From: Cupriavidus pauculus
GTDB lineage: Bacteria > Pseudomonadota > Gammaproteobacteria > Burkholderiales > Burkholderiaceae
Direction of reading: 5' to 3'
DNA: 64,000 nt
NCBI RefSeq assembly: GCF_003854935.1
Contig: NZ_CP033969.1
Span: forward strand, 1,984,001 to 2,048,000
Positions 8,919 through 17,168 of this stretch are shown here, one piece after another (the stretch's first letter is position 1; each line of letters begins with the position of its first letter). The notes under the pieces were generated by a model. It made no database searches. It was not told the origin of the DNA and saw only the letters and a program-made list of their open reading frames with translations. The position numbers were made by a program, and so were the translations under genes.

Positions 8919-9902
8919 TCAGCCCAGCAGATGCTGCACGCCGGCACGCTCTTCTTCCAGTTCCTTGAGCGTGATGTTGATCTTTTCCTGGCTGTAGGCG
9001 TCGATCTCCAGACCCTGGACGATCTCGTACTTGCCGTTGGCCGTGGTGACCGGGTAGCCGAACATCACGTCCTTCGGAATGCCGTATTCGCCGTTCGACG
9101 GGATGCCCATCGTCACGACCTTGCCGTTCGAGCCCAGCACCCAGTCACGGACGTGGTCGATGGCGGCGTTGGCAGCCGAGGCGGCCGACGACAGGCCACG
9201 GGCCTCGATGATGGCGGCGCCGCGCTTGCCCACGGTCGGCAGGAACACGTCGTTGTTCCAGACCGGATCGTTGATCATGTCCTTGACGCTCTTGCCGTCG
9301 ACGGTCGCGTAGCGGTAGTCGGCGTACATCGTCGGGCTGTGGTTGCCCCAGACGAACAGCTTCTCGATCGACGACACCGGCTTGCCGGTCTTGGCGGCGA
9401 TCTGCGACAGCGCGCGGTTGTGGTCCAGGCGCAGCATGGCGGTGAAGTTCTCGCGCTTCAGGTTCGGCGCGCTCTTCATGGCGATGTAGGCGTTGGTGTT
9501 GGCCGGGTTGCCCACCACCAGCACCTTCACGTCGCGGCTGGCCACTTCGTCCAGCGCCTTGCCCTGCACCGTGAAGATCTGGGCGTTGGCTTCGAGCAGG
9601 TCCTTGCGCTCCATGCCCTTGCTGCGCGGACGGGCACCCACCAGCAGGGCCACGTCGGCGTCCTTGAAGGCGACCTTGGGGTCGTCGGTGATGACCACGC
9701 CGGCCAGCAGCGGGAACGCGCAGTCTTCCAGTTCCATCACCACGCCCTTGACGGCGGCCTGGGCTTGCGGGAGGTCGAGCAGTTGGAGGATGACCGGCTG
9801 GTCTTTGCCGAGCATGTCGCCGTTGGCGATGCGGAACAGCAGGGAATAGCCGATCTGGCCAGCGGCGCCGGTCACTGCGACGCGCATTGGGGCTTTAGCC
9901 AT
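8919..9902 (-). CDS. mdh: Malate dehydrogenase
   Basis: Oxidises malate to oxaloacetate with NAD in the TCA cycle. 327 aa, the LDH-like MDH type typical of Burkholderiales. The N-terminal [14 protein letters not shown] is the NAD-binding glycine loop; [16 protein letters not shown] is the mobile active-site loop; [11 protein letters not shown] contains the catalytic His. I chose the ATG at 9902 (MAKAPMRV) because the NAD fold starts there and TTTGGAGA precedes it; the reading frame is open much further upstream but that part is leader. It is driven by a strong promoter at 10209-10237 and has a leader of about 300 nt. Confidence 0.96.
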   Translation of the reverse strand: MAKAPMRVAVTGAAGQIGYSLLFRIANGDMLGKDQPVILQLLDLPQAQAAVKGVVMELEDCAFPLLAGVVITDDPKVAFKDADVALLVGARPRSKGMERKDLLEANAQIFTVQGKALDEVASRDVKVLVVGNPANTNAYIAMKSAPNLKRENFTAMLRLDHNRALSQIAAKTGKPVSSIEKLFVWGNHSPTMYADYRYATVDGKSVKDMINDPVWNNDVFLPTVGKRGAAIIEARGLSSAASAANAAIDHVRDWVLGSNGKVVTMGIPSNGEYGIPKDVMFGYPVTTANGKYEIVQGLEIDAYSQEKINITLKELEEERAGVQHLLG

Positions 9903-10208
9903 GAGTAAGTCTCCAAACGAAAAGAGGGGGTAACCGGTCGGTGGCGCCCGGCCATCCAGCGTCTGGAGCGGGCCGGCACAGCACCGGGTGCTGGTTCGCG
10001 TGTCGCCACGGGGCAGGCGGGCATCCGCCACAGCCCACGCTGCCCGCATCCGGCCGGCAACGAGGAGCGCGCGGGCCATGGGCAGGCGTCGAGGGCGACA
10101 AGGCGTAATACTACTACTGCTGTGTGGTGCGTCGCATCCCGAAGGTTTCACCCCGCGGCGGGGTAGCCCGGGAGGAACCTGGCGGGGGCGGCGGCGCGGA
10201 CTTGCGCG
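9903..10208 (-). other. Long 5' leader of mdh (about 300 nt)
   Basis: The distance from the predicted mdh transcription start to the ATG is about 300 nt. The stretch is GC-rich and can form several hairpins, for example CCCGGGCTACCCCGCCGCGGGG near 10150-10180 on the minus strand. I recognise no known riboswitch. The open frame running through it looks like a shadow of mdh's base composition rather than a gene. Confidence 0.5.
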
Positions 10209-10237
10209 AGTGTAGGGTGCGTCCCGACCGCTGTCAA
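10209..10237 (-). promoter_or_regulatory. Strong sigma70 promoter of mdh
   Basis: On the minus strand a perfect -35 TTGACA (10232-10237), 17-bp spacer and -10 TACACT (10209-10214). The GntR-type palindrome begins 5 bp further upstream. Confidence 0.75.
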
Positions 10238-10242
10238 TTCAT

Positions 10243-10267
10243 ATGTCTTATATAAGACATAAGACAT
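10243..10267. promoter_or_regulatory. GntR-type operator: 18-bp perfect palindrome plus a third half-site
   Basis: ATGTCTTATATAAGACAT (10243-10260) is a perfect 18-bp palindrome, followed at once by AAGACAT (10261-10267), which repeats the right half in the same orientation. It lies between the mdh -35 box and the gntR gene. HutC-type GntR proteins often bind such A/T-centred palindromes in their own promoter regions, so autoregulation and control of mdh are likely (inference). Confidence 0.7.
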
Positions 10268-10316
10268 TTCATAGTGCGCTGGACGCGATTCTCGCTTTTG
10301 TGGTTGAATCCGGCCT

Positions 10317-11156
10317 ATGTCATCCCTGCCTACGTCCCCGTCCGCCGCAGCCGCCAATGGCGCGCCGGAATCTGGCGCCCCACAGAGCGGTGCCGGGACG
10401 CAGCCGCCCGCGCCCGCCGCGGGCGCCGCCGCCGCGCCATCGCCCACGTTCAGCCCGCTCTACCAGCAGATCAAGGCCCTGATCATGCAGAGCCTGCAGA
10501 CCGGCGAGTGGAAGCCCGGCGAGATGATCCCGAGCGAGATGGACCTCGCCGCCCGGTACAAGGTAAGCCAGGGCACGGTGCGCAAGGCCATCGACGAACT
10601 GGCGGCCGACAACCTCGTGGCGCGCCGGCAGGGCAAGGGCACCTTCGTGACCACCCATTACGAGGACGTGGTCAAGTTCCGCTTCCTGCGCCTGGTACCC
10701 GACGAGGGTGAACCCCACTATGGCGCCAGCCGCGTGCTTGAATGCAAGCGGCTGCGGGCGCCGGCCGAGATCGCCCGGCTGCTGGACATCCGCACCGGCG
10801 ACAGCGTGGTGCAGATCCGCCGGGTGCTGACGTTTTCCAACGAAGCCACGGTGCTGGACGAGATCTGGCTGCTGGGCGCCAACTTCAAGGGCCTGACGGC
10901 CGAGAAGCTCAACGAGTGGAAGGGCCCGATGTACGCGCTCTTCGAAACCGAATTCGGCACGCGGATGATCCGCGCGACGGAAAAGATCCGGGCCGTCGCT
11001 GCCGATAACACGGCAGCGGAGCTGCTGTCGGTGGCGCCCGCATCGCCGCTGCTGTCCGTGGAGCGGGTGTCGTTCACCTACGGCGACCGCCCCGTGGAAG
11101 TCCGCCGTGGCCTGTATGTCACCACGCGCCACTACTACCAGAACGACCTGAGCTGA
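10317..11156 (+). CDS. GntR/HutC-family transcriptional regulator
   Basis: 279-aa repressor-type regulator. The first 45 residues are a Pro/Ala/Gly-rich disordered tail. A winged helix-turn-helix follows (YQQIKALIMQSLQTGEWKPG and SQGTVRKAIDELAADNLV, about residues 50-110), then a UTRA ligand-binding domain to the end. It is divergent from mdh and directly upstream of the sdh operon, so it plausibly senses a TCA-related metabolite and controls mdh and/or sdh; the effector is unknown. The ATG has no Shine-Dalgarno, and a weak promoter (TGGACG, 18 bp, TTGAAT at 10304-10309) ends 7 nt before it, which suggests a leaderless or near-leaderless mRNA. Confidence 0.88.
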   Translation: MSSLPTSPSAAAANGAPESGAPQSGAGTQPPAPAAGAAAAPSPTFSPLYQQIKALIMQSLQTGEWKPGEMIPSEMDLAARYKVSQGTVRKAIDELAADNLVARRQGKGTFVTTHYEDVVKFRFLRLVPDEGEPHYGASRVLECKRLRAPAEIARLLDIRTGDSVVQIRRVLTFSNEATVLDEIWLLGANFKGLTAEKLNEWKGPMYALFETEFGTRMIRATEKIRAVAADNTAAELLSVAPASPLLSVERVSFTYGDRPVEVRRGLYVTTRHYYQNDLS

Positions 11157-11529
11157 CCTGTCATGACGGTGGAATGTCTGTCCCGTATGCCGACTATTGC
11201 GTCGCGTATATGGGACGCGTGCCGACCATTGCAGGTCGTGAATGGAATGGCGGAATATCTGGGCGCCAGGACGGTGCGCGGGTTGTTGCGTGCGATTGTC
11301 GGGCACGCCGCGCTGGTGCGCGATAGGCGAAAATTATTGGTGCGGCGCGCAACAAAGGCGCTAAAATCACGTGGATTTGCTCCCCTGCATCCATTTGCAT
11401 CCAGTGCACCCACACCACTTGATGCAGTACGGTGCATTCACGGTACCCGCTGTGCCGCGCCAATGCAATCGGGAGTAATGGCAGTGTCGTTCTTTTGCTG
11501 TTTTCTTTTCACCGCAAATGGGGTCTCGC
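11157..11529 (+). promoter_or_regulatory. sdh operon upstream region (373 bp) with dyad, direct repeats and -10 box
   Basis: No gene is visible. A 13-nt direct repeat TGCCGAC(T/C)ATTGC occurs at 11188-11200 and 11220-11232, 32 bp apart. An imperfect dyad GTCCCGTATnCCGAC / GTCGCGTATATGGGAC spans 11180-11216. TTGTTGCG (11283-11290) and CGCAACAA (11348-11355) form an 8-bp inverted repeat. TAAAAT (11362-11367) is the best -10, with TTGGTG 19 bp upstream, giving a leader of about 160 nt. These are sites where a regulator could act on sdh; none matches the GntR palindrome at 10243. Confidence 0.45.
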
Positions 11530-11940
11530 ATGGCTGAAGCCGCCAAACAAGCCAGGCCGGAGTTCCGGAACATCGGTATCGCGCAAATCTCGCGCTACCG
11601 GTTGCCCTGGGCCGGCAAGGTATCCATCCTGCATCGCGTAAGCGGTGCGTTGATGTTCCTCCTCCTTCCCTTCGTTCTGTACCTGTTCGAGCAGAGCGTC
11701 ACGTCCGAACTGAGCTTTGCCAAGTTCTCGGCCCTGCTGTCCAACGGCTTCGTCAAGCTGGTGATCCTGGCGCTGATCTGGGGTTACCTGCATCACTTCT
11801 GCGCCGGTATCCGCTTCCTGCTGCTCGACGTGCACGTCGGCGTGTCGAAGCCCGCCTCGGCCTCGTCGGCCAAGGCCGTGCTGGTGGTAAGCCTGCTGCT
11901 CACCCTGGTGTTCGGGCTCAAGCTGTTCGGCCTGTTCTGA
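11530..11940 (+). CDS. sdhC: Succinate dehydrogenase cytochrome b556 subunit SdhC
   Basis: Membrane anchor of complex II, 136 aa with three transmembrane helices. It binds heme b and helps form the ubiquinone site. Signatures seen: SISHRVSG-type motif (here SILHRVSGALMF) and HHFCAGIRFLLLD with the heme His. Start at the ATG at 11530 (MAEAAK) rather than the in-frame ATG 12 nt upstream; both are near a GGGG. First gene of sdhCDAB; only 12 nt separate it from sdhD. Confidence 0.95.
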   Translation: MAEAAKQARPEFRNIGIAQISRYRLPWAGKVSILHRVSGALMFLLLPFVLYLFEQSVTSELSFAKFSALLSNGFVKLVILALIWGYLHHFCAGIRFLLLDVHVGVSKPASASSAKAVLVVSLLLTLVFGLKLFGLF

Positions 11941-11952
11941 GGAGAGAGTCAA

Positions 11953-12318
11953 GTGGCAAACAATAATATCGGTCCCAAGCGTCTTGTCGTCGGTGCGCAC
12001 TACGGTCTCAAGGACTGGCTTGCGCAGCGCGTTACCGCCGTCATCATGGTGGTGTTCACCGTGGTGCTCGCCGGGGTGTACCTCGCCTTCGGCAATCCTT
12101 CGTACGAAGGCTGGTCGGGTCTCTTCGCCAACCAATGGATGAAGCTCCTGACGTTCCTGACCGTGCTGTCGCTGCTGTTCCATGCCTGGATCGGCATCCG
12201 CGACATCTGGATGGACTACGTGAAGCCCATGGCCGTGCGCCTGGTGCTGCAAGTTCTTACGATTCTGTGGCTCGTGGGTTGCGCGGGCTACGCTGCTCAG
12301 ATTCTCTGGAGGGTGTAA
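11953..12318 (+). CDS. sdhD: Succinate dehydrogenase membrane anchor subunit SdhD
   Basis: 121-aa hydrophobic anchor of complex II with three transmembrane helices. LFHAWIGIRDIWMDY carries the second heme-ligand His and the conserved quinone-site Asp/Tyr. It starts with GTG after the good Shine-Dalgarno GGAGAGAG. Three nucleotides separate it from sdhA, so translation is probably coupled. Confidence 0.95.
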   Translation: MANNNIGPKRLVVGAHYGLKDWLAQRVTAVIMVVFTVVLAGVYLAFGNPSYEGWSGLFANQWMKLLTFLTVLSLLFHAWIGIRDIWMDYVKPMAVRLVLQVLTILWLVGCAGYAAQILWRV

Positions 12319-12321
12319 TAA

Positions 12322-14100
12322 ATGGTCGCAGTCAAGACTGGATTGCCGCGTCGCAAATTTGACGTGGTCATCGTCGGGGCGGGCGGCGCCGGGATGCGCG
12401 CATCCCTCCAGCTCGCGGAAGCCGGCCTGAACGTGGCCGTGCTCTCGAAGGTATTCCCGACCCGCTCGCACACGGTGGCGGCGCAGGGCGGCATCGGTGC
12501 CTCGCTCGGCAACATGAGCGAGGACAACTGGCACTATCACTTCTACGACACCATCAAGGGCTCCGACTGGCTGGGCGACCAGGACGCCATCGAGTTCATG
12601 TGCCGGGAAGCCCCGAAGGTCGTGTACGAGCTCGAACACTTCGGCATGCCGTTCGACCGTAACGCCGACGGCACGATCTACCAGCGTCCGTTTGGCGGCC
12701 ACACCGCCAACTACGGCGAGAAGCCGGTGCAGCGTGCCTGCGCCGCGGCTGACCGTACCGGCCACGCGCTGCTGCACACGCTGTACCAGCGCAACGTGCG
12801 CGCCAAGACCCACTTCTTCGTCGAATGGATGGCACTGGACCTGATCCGCGACGAGGAAGGCGACGTGCTGGGCGTGACCGCGCTGGAAATGGAAACCGGC
12901 GAGGTCTACATCCTCGAAGCCAAGACCACGCTGTTCGCCACGGGCGGCGCGGGCCGGATCTACGCGGCTTCCACCAACGCCTTCATCAATACCGGTGACG
13001 GCCTGGGCATGGCGGCGCGCGCCGGCATTCCGCTGGAAGACATGGAATTCTGGCAGTTCCACCCGACCGGCGTGGCCGGCGCGGGCGTGCTGATCACGGA
13101 AGGCGTGCGCGGCGAGGGCGGCATCCTGCGTAACAAGGATGGCGAGCGCTTCATGGAGCGCTATGCCCCGACGCTGAAGGATCTGGCGCCGCGCGACTTC
13201 GTGTCGCGCTCGATGGACCAGGAAATCAAGGAAGGCCGTGGCTGCGGCCCGAACGGCGACTACGTGCTGCTCGACCTGACCCACGTCGGTGCCGAGACCA
13301 TCATGAAGCGCCTGCCGTCGATCCGCGAGATCGGCATGAAGTTCGCCAACGTCGACGCGATCAAGGAACCGATCCCCGTCGTGCCGACCATCCACTACCA
13401 GATGGGCGGTATCCCGACGAACTTCCACGGCCAGGTCGTGGTGCCGAAGAACGGCAACCCGAACGAAGTGGTCAACGGCTTCTACGCGATCGGCGAATGC
13501 TCCTGCGTATCGGTGCACGGCGCCAACCGCCTGGGCACGAACTCGCTGCTGGACCTGGTGGTATTCGGCCGCGCGGCCGGCAACCACATCGTGGCCAACG
13601 CGACCAAGCAGAAGGAACACAAGCCGCTGCCGGCCGACGCCGCCGACCGCGCGATGGCCCGCCTGGCCAAGCTGCAGGCGACGACATCGGGCGAGTACAC
13701 CCAGGACGTGGCCAACGACATCCGCCGCAACATGCAGTCGCATGCCGGCGTGTTCCGTACGCAGAAGCTGATGGACGAAGGTGTCGAGCGCATCCTGGAA
13801 GTGGCCGAGCGTGCCGACAACATCCACCTGAAGGACAAGTCCAAGGTCTTCAACACCGCGCTGGTGGAAGCCCTGGAAGTGGCCAACCTGGTGGAAGTGG
13901 CCAAGGCGACGATGATCTCGGCCGCCGCCCGCAAGGAATCGCGCGGTGCCCACGCCCACAGCGACTTCCCGAACCGCGACGACGACAACTGGCTCAAGCA
14001 CACGCTGTTCTACAGCGAAGGCAACCGCCTGGACTACAAGCCGGTCAAGATGCAACCGCTGACGGTGGAATCGGTGCCGCCGAAGGCCCGTACTTTCTAA
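12322..14100 (+). CDS. sdhA: Succinate dehydrogenase flavoprotein subunit SdhA
   Basis: Catalytic subunit oxidising succinate to fumarate, 592 aa. The N-terminal GAGGAGMRA loop binds FAD. RSHTVAAQGG (near residue 49) contains the His that carries covalent FAD. HPTGVAGAGVLITEG and RLGTNSLLDLVVFGR are conserved dicarboxylate and FAD segments. Covalent flavin attachment would need SdhE, encoded two genes downstream. Confidence 0.98.
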   Translation: MVAVKTGLPRRKFDVVIVGAGGAGMRASLQLAEAGLNVAVLSKVFPTRSHTVAAQGGIGASLGNMSEDNWHYHFYDTIKGSDWLGDQDAIEFMCREAPKVVYELEHFGMPFDRNADGTIYQRPFGGHTANYGEKPVQRACAAADRTGHALLHTLYQRNVRAKTHFFVEWMALDLIRDEEGDVLGVTALEMETGEVYILEAKTTLFATGGAGRIYAASTNAFINTGDGLGMAARAGIPLEDMEFWQFHPTGVAGAGVLITEGVRGEGGILRNKDGERFMERYAPTLKDLAPRDFVSRSMDQEIKEGRGCGPNGDYVLLDLTHVGAETIMKRLPSIREIGMKFANVDAIKEPIPVVPTIHYQMGGIPTNFHGQVVVPKNGNPNEVVNGFYAIGECSCVSVHGANRLGTNSLLDLVVFGRAAGNHIVANATKQKEHKPLPADAADRAMARLAKLQATTSGEYTQDVANDIRRNMQSHAGVFRTQKLMDEGVERILEVAERADNIHLKDKSKVFNTALVEALEVANLVEVAKATMISAAARKESRGAHAHSDFPNRDDDNWLKHTLFYSEGNRLDYKPVKMQPLTVESVPPKARTF

Positions 14101-14130
14101 GCGGCGCCAGAGAAAACAGGACCCACAGAA

Positions 14131-14832
14131 ATGAAGCGTATTTTTGAAGTCTACCGCTACGATCCGGACAAGGACGCAGCCCCCCGCATGCAGACCTACG
14201 AGGTCGAGCTCGACGGTCACGAGCGCATGCTGCTGGACGCGCTGGTCAAGCTGAAGAAGCTGGACGAGACGATCTCGTTCCGCCGGTCGTGCCGCGAAGG
14301 CGTGTGCGGCTCGGACGCGATGAACATCAACGGCAAGAACGGCCTGGCCTGCCTGACGAACATGCGCGAGCTGCCGGACCGCATCGTGCTGCGTCCGCTG
14401 CCCGGCCTGCCGGTGGTGCGCGACCTGATCGTCGACATGACGAACTTCTTCAAGCAGTACCACTCGATCAAGCCGTTCCTGATCAACGACGAGCCGCCGC
14501 CCGAGAAGGAACGCCTGCAGTCGCCGCAGGAACGTGACGAGCTGGACGGCCTGTACGAGTGCATTCTCTGCGCAAGCTGCTCCACGTCGTGCCCGTCGTT
14601 CTGGTGGAACCCGGACAAGTTCGTCGGCCCGGCCGGCCTGCTGCAAGCCTACCGCTTCATCGCGGACAGCCGCGACCAGGCCACCGGCGAGCGCCTGGAC
14701 AACCTGAACGACCCGTACCGCCTGTTCCGCTGCCACAGCATCATGAACTGCGTCGACGTGTGCCCGAAGGGCCTCAATCCGACCAAGGCGATTGGCAAGA
14801 TCAAGGAACTGATGGTTCGCCGCGCTGTTTGA
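14131..14832 (+). CDS. sdhB: Succinate dehydrogenase iron-sulfur subunit SdhB
   Basis: Electron-transfer subunit of complex II, 233 aa. CREGVCGSDAMNINGKNGLAC-type [2Fe-2S] ligands lie in the N-terminal half. CILCASCSTSCPS and CHSIMNCVDVCPKGLNP hold the [4Fe-4S] and [3Fe-4S] ligands. It passes electrons from SdhA to quinone at SdhCD. A structured hairpin follows the stop. Confidence 0.97.
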   Translation: MKRIFEVYRYDPDKDAAPRMQTYEVELDGHERMLLDALVKLKKLDETISFRRSCREGVCGSDAMNINGKNGLACLTNMRELPDRIVLRPLPGLPVVRDLIVDMTNFFKQYHSIKPFLINDEPPPEKERLQSPQERDELDGLYECILCASCSTSCPSFWWNPDKFVGPAGLLQAYRFIADSRDQATGERLDNLNDPYRLFRCHSIMNCVDVCPKGLNPTKAIGKIKELMVRRAV

Positions 14833-14845
14833 TCGGCCGGTATAA

Positions 14846-14887
14846 ACTGCCTGATGCGTCCGTGCAGCATGCGGACAGTCAGGCAGT
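14846..14887 (+). other. Two-tier hairpin between sdhB and sdhE
   Basis: Outer stem ACTGCCTGA / TCAGGCAGT (9 bp) and inner stem GTCCG / CGGAC (5 bp) with a 9-nt loop. No T-run follows, so it is not a standard terminator. It may mark an mRNA processing or stabilising point between the sdh genes and sdhE-gltA. Confidence 0.55.
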
Positions 14888-14963
14888 CTGCAGTTGATGT
14901 AAGCGGCGCGTCAGCCCGATGCGGTATCAAGTCGGGCGGGCCGCCGGTCAAAGAAGGCTGACC

Positions 14964-15245
14964 ATGAGTCTTTCCACCACATTCTCCCATCAGGCCGACC
15001 CGCACAAGCGTGCCCGTCTTCGCTGGCGCGCCCGCCGCGGCCTCCTGGAGAACGACATCATCGTCGAACGTTTCTTCAACCGTTACGAGGAGAGCCTGTC
15101 CGATGAGGACGTGGCATCGCTGAGCGAGCTGTTCGAACTCAGCGACAACGAGTTGATGGACCTGCTGCTTGCCCGCAAGGAGCTGGACGGTGAGCTCGAC
15201 ACGCCCCCGATGCAACGGGTACTCAGCCTGCTGCGTTCGGTCTGA
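14964..15245 (+). CDS. sdhE: FAD assembly factor SdhE
   Basis: 93-aa protein of the SdhE/YgfY (Sdh5) family, which promotes covalent FAD attachment to SdhA. The diagnostic RARRGLLEND segment (family RGxxExD motif) lies near residue 25. Start at ATG 14964 with AAGAAGG upstream. It is placed between sdhB and gltA, as expected for its client. Confidence 0.93.
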   Translation: MSLSTTFSHQADPHKRARLRWRARRGLLENDIIVERFFNRYEESLSDEDVASLSELFELSDNELMDLLLARKELDGELDTPPMQRVLSLLRSV

Positions 15246-15264
15246 GTTTGGTCAACACTATTAT
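15236..15264 (+). promoter_or_regulatory. Candidate internal promoter for gltA
   Basis: -10 TATTAT (15259-15264) with a weak -35 TTCGGT (15236-15241) and a 17-bp spacer. It would give a leader of about 17 nt that keeps the GAAGGA ribosome binding site of gltA. Confidence 0.4.
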
Positions 15265-15287
15265 TCACAGTATTTGAAGGAACCGAC

Positions 15288-16589
15288 ATGACGCCGTCCG
15301 ATGTGAAAGCCACGCTATCGTTTTCCGATGGTTCCCCCAGCGTTGAGCTGCCGATCTACCAGGGCACCGTTGGCCCGGATGTGATCGACATTCGCAAGCT
15401 GTACGGTCAAACCGGCAAGTTCACCTATGACCCGGGGTTCATGTCGACCGCTTCGTGCAACTCCAAGATCACCTACATCGACGGTGACAAGGGCGAGCTG
15501 CTGTACCGCGGCTACCCGATCGAGCAACTGGCGCAGAAGTGCGACCACCTGGAGACCTGCTACCTGCTGCTGAAGGGCGAGCTGCCGAACGCCAAGCAGA
15601 AGGAAGAGTTCGTGGGCTCGGTGATGAACCACACGATGGTGCACGAGCAGCTGCAGTTCTTCATGCGCGGTTTCCGCCGCGACGCCCACCCGATGGCCGT
15701 GCTGACGGGCCTGGTTGGCGCGATGAGCGCGTTCTACCACGACGCGATGGACATCGACGATCCGCACCAGCGCGAGATCTCGGCCATCCGCCTGATCGCC
15801 AAGATGCCGACCCTGGTCGCCATGGCGTACAAGTACAACATCGGCCAGCCGTACATCTACCCGCAGAACGACCTGTCGTACTCGGGCAACTTCATGCGCA
15901 TGATGTTCGGCACGCCGTGCGCGCCGTACACCGTGAACCCGGTGCTGGAGCGTGCGCTGGACCGCATCTTCATCCTGCACGCCGACCACGAGCAGAACGC
16001 GTCGACGTCGACCGTGCGCCTGGCCGGTTCGTCGGGCACGAACCCGTTTGCCGCCATCGCCGCCGGCGTGGCCTGCCTGTGGGGTCCGGCCCACGGCGGC
16101 GCCAACGAGGCCGCGCTGAAGATGCTGGAGGAAATTGGCAGCGTCGACAACATCAACGAGTTCATCAAGCAGGTCAAGGACAAGAACTCGGGCGTGCGCC
16201 TGATGGGCTTTGGCCACCGCGTGTACAAGAACTACGACCCGCGCGCCAAGCTGATGCGCGAGACGTGCCATGAAGTGCTGAACGAGCTGGGCCTGCACAA
16301 CGACCCGCTGTTCAAGCTGGCCATGGAGCTGGAAAAGATCGCCCTGGAAGACGAATACTTCGTCAGCCGCAAGCTGTACCCGAACGTGGACTTCTACTCG
16401 GGTATCGTGCAGCGCGCGCTGGGCATCCCGACCTCGCTGTTCACCTGCATCTTCGCCCTGGCACGTACGCCGGGCTGGATCTCGCAGTGGGAAGAGATGA
16501 TCACCGATCCGGAATACAAGATCGGCCGTCCGCGCCAGCTCTTCAACGGCGCCGCCGCCCGCGACGTGCCGGACATGGCCAAGCGCTAA
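15288..16589 (+). CDS. gltA: Citrate synthase GltA
   Basis: Condenses oxaloacetate and acetyl-CoA to citrate. 433 aa, the hexameric, NADH-sensitive type II form of Gram-negative bacteria. Catalytic residues are seen in GPAHGGANE (His near 268), GFGHRVYK (His near 309) and NVDFYSG (Asp near 367). The ribosome binding site is GAAGGA. It closes the sdh cluster and is followed by a strong terminator. Confidence 0.97.
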   Translation: MTPSDVKATLSFSDGSPSVELPIYQGTVGPDVIDIRKLYGQTGKFTYDPGFMSTASCNSKITYIDGDKGELLYRGYPIEQLAQKCDHLETCYLLLKGELPNAKQKEEFVGSVMNHTMVHEQLQFFMRGFRRDAHPMAVLTGLVGAMSAFYHDAMDIDDPHQREISAIRLIAKMPTLVAMAYKYNIGQPYIYPQNDLSYSGNFMRMMFGTPCAPYTVNPVLERALDRIFILHADHEQNASTSTVRLAGSSGTNPFAAIAAGVACLWGPAHGGANEAALKMLEEIGSVDNINEFIKQVKDKNSGVRLMGFGHRVYKNYDPRAKLMRETCHEVLNELGLHNDPLFKLAMELEKIALEDEYFVSRKLYPNVDFYSGIVQRALGIPTSLFTCIFALARTPGWISQWEEMITDPEYKIGRPRQLFNGAAARDVPDMAKR

Positions 16590-16614
16590 GCCGCCTGGCG
16601 GTCCGCCGTCCCCG

Positions 16615-16645
16615 AAACGCCCCGGTTCACCGGGGCGTTTTTTTT
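16615..16645 (+). terminator. Intrinsic terminator after gltA
   Basis: AAACGCCCCGG, loop TTCA, CCGGGGCGTTT, then a T-run to 16645, 26 bp after the gltA stop. Confidence 0.92.
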
Positions 16646-17168
16646 GCCTCGGCGGCGGGTGCGGCCCGTGCCGGACGAGCGCAACCCGGCCCGCCGCCGG
16701 GTCATGCACCAGCGCTGGGAAACCGGGTTTTGTCGATGGTTCATGCCGCCGGACGGTTGCAACCCGCCGCAAAAATTGTCGGATTTTCGCCAAAGCCGAA
16801 TAACTTGGCTTCATCGGGGTGCAACTTTCCCCCTATAATGCGGGCTGCTTTGCCGACCGGCAGCCGGGCCACCCTTCCGGCCAGCCGCGTTGGGGAAGCG
16901 GGGCAGGCGAAGCGCTTGCGCAATAGAGAACGCATCAACGTTGTCTTTCCGAACTCAGGCGTACGCCGCACCGGGCCATCCGGTGACGCGCACGCCAGCA
17001 CGCGCCGGGCCCCGCATCCGCTTCACCGTCTTCATCGCAGGCCCGGCTTCCGCTTTGGGCCGTACCGTCCGCCACGTCAGGCGACGCTTCCTCCTCGCGG
17101 GTGTTGTTCGATTGCGCCGGTCATGCCGACTCTGCCCGGAATGACCCCTAATAATCGAGGAGCTCCTG
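16646..17168 (+). promoter_or_regulatory. livK upstream region (about 520 bp) with TATAAT promoter and long leader
   Basis: No gene is visible. A perfect -10 TATAAT lies at 16834-16839, with a poor -35 (TTCATC at 16810-16815, 18-bp spacer). Transcription from here would leave a leader of about 325 nt before livK. GGTTGCAACC, a 10-bp palindrome, lies near 16757 upstream of the promoter and a GTGCAAC half recurs inside the spacer. I see no known riboswitch or leader ORF rich in branched-chain codons. Confidence 0.45.

Noticed and set aside
11509-14736. Open frame of 1075 codons antisense to sdhC-sdhD-sdhA-sdhB
   Set aside because: Shadow of four well-supported genes; product has no recognisable motif.
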